Positions 6,912 to 8,549 of a DNA stretch of 8,549 nt are shown here, piece by piece; the stretch's first letter is position 1, and each line of letters begins with the position of its first letter. Made by a program: the position numbers and the translations under genes. Source of the DNA: an uncultured Synergistales bacterium (GTDB lineage: Bacteria; Synergistota; Synergistia; Synergistales; Aminobacteriaceae). Location: contig CAJORD010000287.1 in NCBI GenBank assembly GCA_905236605.1, forward strand, positions 1 through 8,549, read 5' to 3'. Below the pieces are notes generated by a model, which saw only the letters and a list, made by a program, of their open reading frames with translations, did no database searches and had not been told where the DNA came from.

Positions 6912-6932
6912 ACGAAAATGTTATTCTTCGTT
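6911..6932. repeat. Interrupted dyad AACGAA-N10-TTCGTT in the divergent intergenic region
   Basis: Perfect six-base inverted arms at 6911-6916 and 6927-6932 have a ten-base spacer. The centre-to-centre distance of 16 bases places the arms on nearly the same DNA face, suiting a dimeric regulator. It lies around the predicted transcription start of the prpF-like gene and is a second candidate site for the LysR protein. Confidence 0.4.
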
Positions 6933-6967
6933 CAACAAGAAAAAATTCCACAGAAAAAAACATATAC

Positions 6968-6974
6968 AGGAGGA
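6968..6974 (+). promoter_or_regulatory. Ribosome binding site deciding the PrpF-family start
   Basis: AGGAGGA lies 10 bases before the ATG at 6985 and only four before an in-frame TTG at 6979. Together with the typical MAKKLPVTIMRGGTSKG beginning, this spacing selects the ATG. Confidence 0.75.
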
Positions 6975-6984
6975 AATATTGATC

Positions 6985-8127
6985 ATGGCTAAGAAATTGC
7001 CAGTAACTATTATGCGCGGCGGCACAAGTAAGGGCGTTTATATTCTCGAAGACGACATGCCTAAAGACAAAAACGAATGGGAGCCATTATTGCTTAGATT
7101 AATGGGTAGCCCTGACGCAAAACAAATTGACGGCCTTGGCGGTTCTTATTCCGTTACGAGCAAAGTCGCAATTATTAAAAAATCTGAAAATCCTGAAGCT
7201 GATGTCGATTACACATTCGCTCAAGTATCTGTCGATAAGCCACTCGTGAGCTACAAAGGAAACTGCGGAAATATTTCATCGGGCGTCGGACCTTTCGCGA
7301 TTGAAAAAGGACTTGTAAAAGCTAAAGACGGCGTTACGAGCGTAAGAATTTTCAACACGAACACTCAAAAAATTATCGAAGCTGACGTTCAGACCCCGGG
7401 CGGCGAAGTCGAATATTCCGGCGATTTTGCTATAGCAGGCGTACCGGGCACAGCCTCGCCAGTGAAATTAAAATTCGTGAAGCCTTCCGGCACTCTTGGC
7501 AAGGGACTTTTACCGACGGGCAACGTCGTTGATGTTCTTGAAGTCCCGGATTTCGGAAAAGTCGAAGTTTCTATAGTTGACGCAGCGAACCCGTTAGTTT
7601 TTGTAAAAGCCAAAGATATTGGATTAACCGGCAAAGAACTTCCCGACGAAATCAACGCAAACGCGAAAATGCTCGACCTTCTCGAAAAAATCCGCGGGCT
7701 TGCAGCCGTTAAACTTGGCCTTATTGAAGACTACACGCGCTCCGCATGGGACACGCCCGGCATTCCTAAAATGACTTTCGTAGCAGAACCGGAAGATTAT
7801 AAAACTTCGGACGGCAAAGAAATTTCAAAAAATCAAATCGACCTTCTCTCTCGCATGATGTCAATGCAGAAGCCGCACCCGAGTTACGCAATGACCGGCG
7901 CAATGTGCACGGCGGCAGCGGCTGTAACTCCCGGCTCAATCGTTAATCAAGTTTTGGCCCCGAACGCTGACACGCAGTTTATACGAATTGGACACCCCGC
8001 AGGAATTTTGGAATGCGGCGCGGATTTCAGACTTGAGAACGGCAGCAACGTTCCCGAAGTCGATGACACTTTTGGATTCAGAACTGCGAATTTGTTAATG
8101 GAAGGCGTCGCCACAATCAGAAATTAG
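6985..8127 (+). CDS. PrpF-family isomerase (aconitate/methylaconitate isomerase-like)
   Basis: A protein of 380 residues, the family's full length, with the duplicated diaminopimelate-epimerase fold. PrpF relatives shift a proton on unsaturated tricarboxylic acids (2-methylaconitate, trans/cis-aconitate) or tautomerise 4-oxalomesaconate. The N-terminus PVTIMRGGTSKGVY is diagnostic. K60 in VTSKVAII and C94 in KGNCGNISSGVGPF match the catalytic pair of Shewanella PrpF (K73, C107) and keep its 34-residue spacing. In the second half, MTGAMCTAAAA (303-313) and GHPAG (336-340) are conserved. No prpB, prpC, prpD, acnD or protocatechuate-pathway gene is nearby, so a methylcitrate-cycle role is not supported. 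It is divergent from a LysR gene and lies 50 bp before a MatC-type carrier, which suggests that the carrier brings in the acid it isomerises. The exact substrate is unknown, so the symbol prpF is not assigned. Confidence 0.92.
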   Translation: MAKKLPVTIMRGGTSKGVYILEDDMPKDKNEWEPLLLRLMGSPDAKQIDGLGGSYSVTSKVAIIKKSENPEADVDYTFAQVSVDKPLVSYKGNCGNISSGVGPFAIEKGLVKAKDGVTSVRIFNTNTQKIIEADVQTPGGEVEYSGDFAIAGVPGTASPVKLKFVKPSGTLGKGLLPTGNVVDVLEVPDFGKVEVSIVDAANPLVFVKAKDIGLTGKELPDEINANAKMLDLLEKIRGLAAVKLGLIEDYTRSAWDTPGIPKMTFVAEPEDYKTSDGKEISKNQIDLLSRMMSMQKPHPSYAMTGAMCTAAAAVTPGSIVNQVLAPNADTQFIRIGHPAGILECGADFRLENGSNVPEVDDTFGFRTANLLMEGVATIRN

Positions 8128-8145
8128 GAAATAAAAATAAAAATA

Positions 8146-8161
8146 AAAATTTATAAATTTT
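8146..8161. repeat. 16-bp perfect AT palindrome before the MatC gene
   Basis: The sequence AAAATTTATAAATTTT is its own reverse complement. It follows three copies of the hexamer ATAAAA (8131-8148) and ends two bases before the AGGAGGG ribosome site (8163-8169) of the carrier gene. A pure A-U hairpin would be weak, so this may just be an unstructured AT-rich leader that helps translation. Confidence 0.5.
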
Positions 8162-8177
8162 CAGGAGGGTTATAAAA

Positions 8178-8549
8178 ATGTTGCAGGAATATTTACCTAT
8201 AATCTCGTTGCTTGTTCTCGCTGTAGTCGTAGCGATCGGCTTCATCAAAAAAATTAATCTCGGCTTCTTTGCACTCGGCGCGGCGTTCGTTCTTGGAACT
8301 GTCGGCGGCATGAAAGCTAGCCAAATAACTGCGGGCTTCAGTTCTTCGATGTTCGTTACGCTTGTCGGCGTTACGTTTATGTTCGGAATGGCTTCGCAGA
8401 ACGGGACACTTGATTTATTTTCAAAGAAAGTTGTTGCTCTCGTTGGCAAACATACAGTTTTGATTCCGATTTTGATGTTTTTGCTTTCAGCTTTTATATC
8501 AGCCATAGGGCCGGGACACATTGCGGCAGGAATTTTGATGACCACCTTC
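8178..8549 (+). CDS. MatC-type dicarboxylate carrier, N-terminal part (runs off window)
   Basis: The reading frame is open from the ATG to the window end (124 residues) with no stop. The start is fixed by AGGAGGG eight bases upstream. The sequence matches the N-terminal domain of MatC-type dicarboxylate carriers of the ion-transporter superfamily: a first membrane helix (about 7-22, LISL-like, rich in Val/Leu/Ala), the FIKKINLGFFALGAAF block (22-37), TLVGVTFMFGMASQNGTL (about 60-77), and a further helix ending in SAIGPGHIAAG (about 108-118). Full members have about 10-12 membrane helices and roughly 430 residues, so about 300 residues are missing. It should import malonate, C4-dicarboxylates or a related acid. 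It follows the PrpF-family gene by 50 bp on the same strand, most likely in one operon under the divergent LysR regulator. Substrate is not predictable from this piece. Confidence 0.88.
   Translation, partial: MLQEYLPIISLLVLAVVVAIGFIKKINLGFFALGAAFVLGTVGGMKASQITAGFSSSMFVTLVGVTFMFGMASQNGTLDLFSKKVVALVGKHTVLIPILMFLLSAFISAIGPGHIAAGILMTTF

Noticed and set aside
7389..7655. Minus-strand open frame of 88 codons inside the PrpF-family gene
   Set aside because: Antisense shadow rich in Ser/Thr/Pro, with no independent support.
8131..8148. Three tandem copies of ATAAAA
   Set aside because: Too short and AT-biased to call a functional repeat; recorded only as part of the AT-rich leader before the MatC gene.
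8117..8545. Minus-strand open frame of 142 codons opposite the MatC gene start
   Set aside because: It is antisense to a clear carrier gene with a ribosome site. Its translation is low-complexity Ala/Thr/Ile-rich with no family resemblance.
1..8549. Search for tRNA/rRNA genes, CRISPR arrays, insertion sequences and phage genes
   Set aside because: No cloverleaf-like segments, regularly spaced repeats, terminal inverted repeats with transposase, or phage-like proteins were seen by eye.

Overview
The window reads as a moderately AT-rich stretch of chromosome from an anaerobic, flagellated bacterium. The evidence is a ferredoxin-containing siroheme-type reductase, a LarE of the three-cysteine type, and a flagellin. 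The overall style (strong AGGAGG ribosome sites, MatC/PrpF acid-metabolism genes, a large flagellin) fits Synergistota or a Firmicutes lineage such as Clostridia or Negativicutes, but no phylogenetic marker here settles this. I see no insertion sequences, CRISPR arrays, tRNA or rRNA genes, and the genes share a similar base composition. The window is cut inside a gene at both ends.

Region 1 (1-3998) is a tightly packed plus-strand operon: a 5'-truncated nitrite/sulfite-reductase-like iron-sulfur protein, a TusA-family sulfur carrier, a CopA-type Cu+ ATPase and LarE. Junctions are an 8-bp overlap, a 6-bp gap and a 31-bp overlap. A strong intrinsic terminator (13-bp stem, 3-nt loop, six Ts) closes it. 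Three of the four genes concern sulfur chemistry and the fourth exports a thiophilic metal. A sulfur relay from the reductase and TusA to LarE (nickel-pincer cofactor maturation) is an attractive but unproven reading.

Region 2 (3999-5926) is a single large flagellin gene of about 615 residues. It has conserved D0/D1 ends, an intact TLR5-recognition-like segment, and a long middle containing a flagellin IN-like repeat and one cysteine. It stands alone, between the upstream terminator and a convergent gene only 12 bp away.

Region 3 (5939-8549) is a LysR-type divergon. A minus-strand LysR regulator lies back to back with a PrpF-family isomerase, which is followed by a MatC-type dicarboxylate carrier that runs off the window. 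The 131-bp divergent intergenic space holds a CTAT-N11-ATAG LysR-type box, a second interrupted dyad (AACGAA-N10-TTCGTT), and an AT core that can act as a -10 element in both directions. Together these look like a regulated uptake and isomerisation module for an unsaturated or dicarboxylic/tricarboxylic acid.
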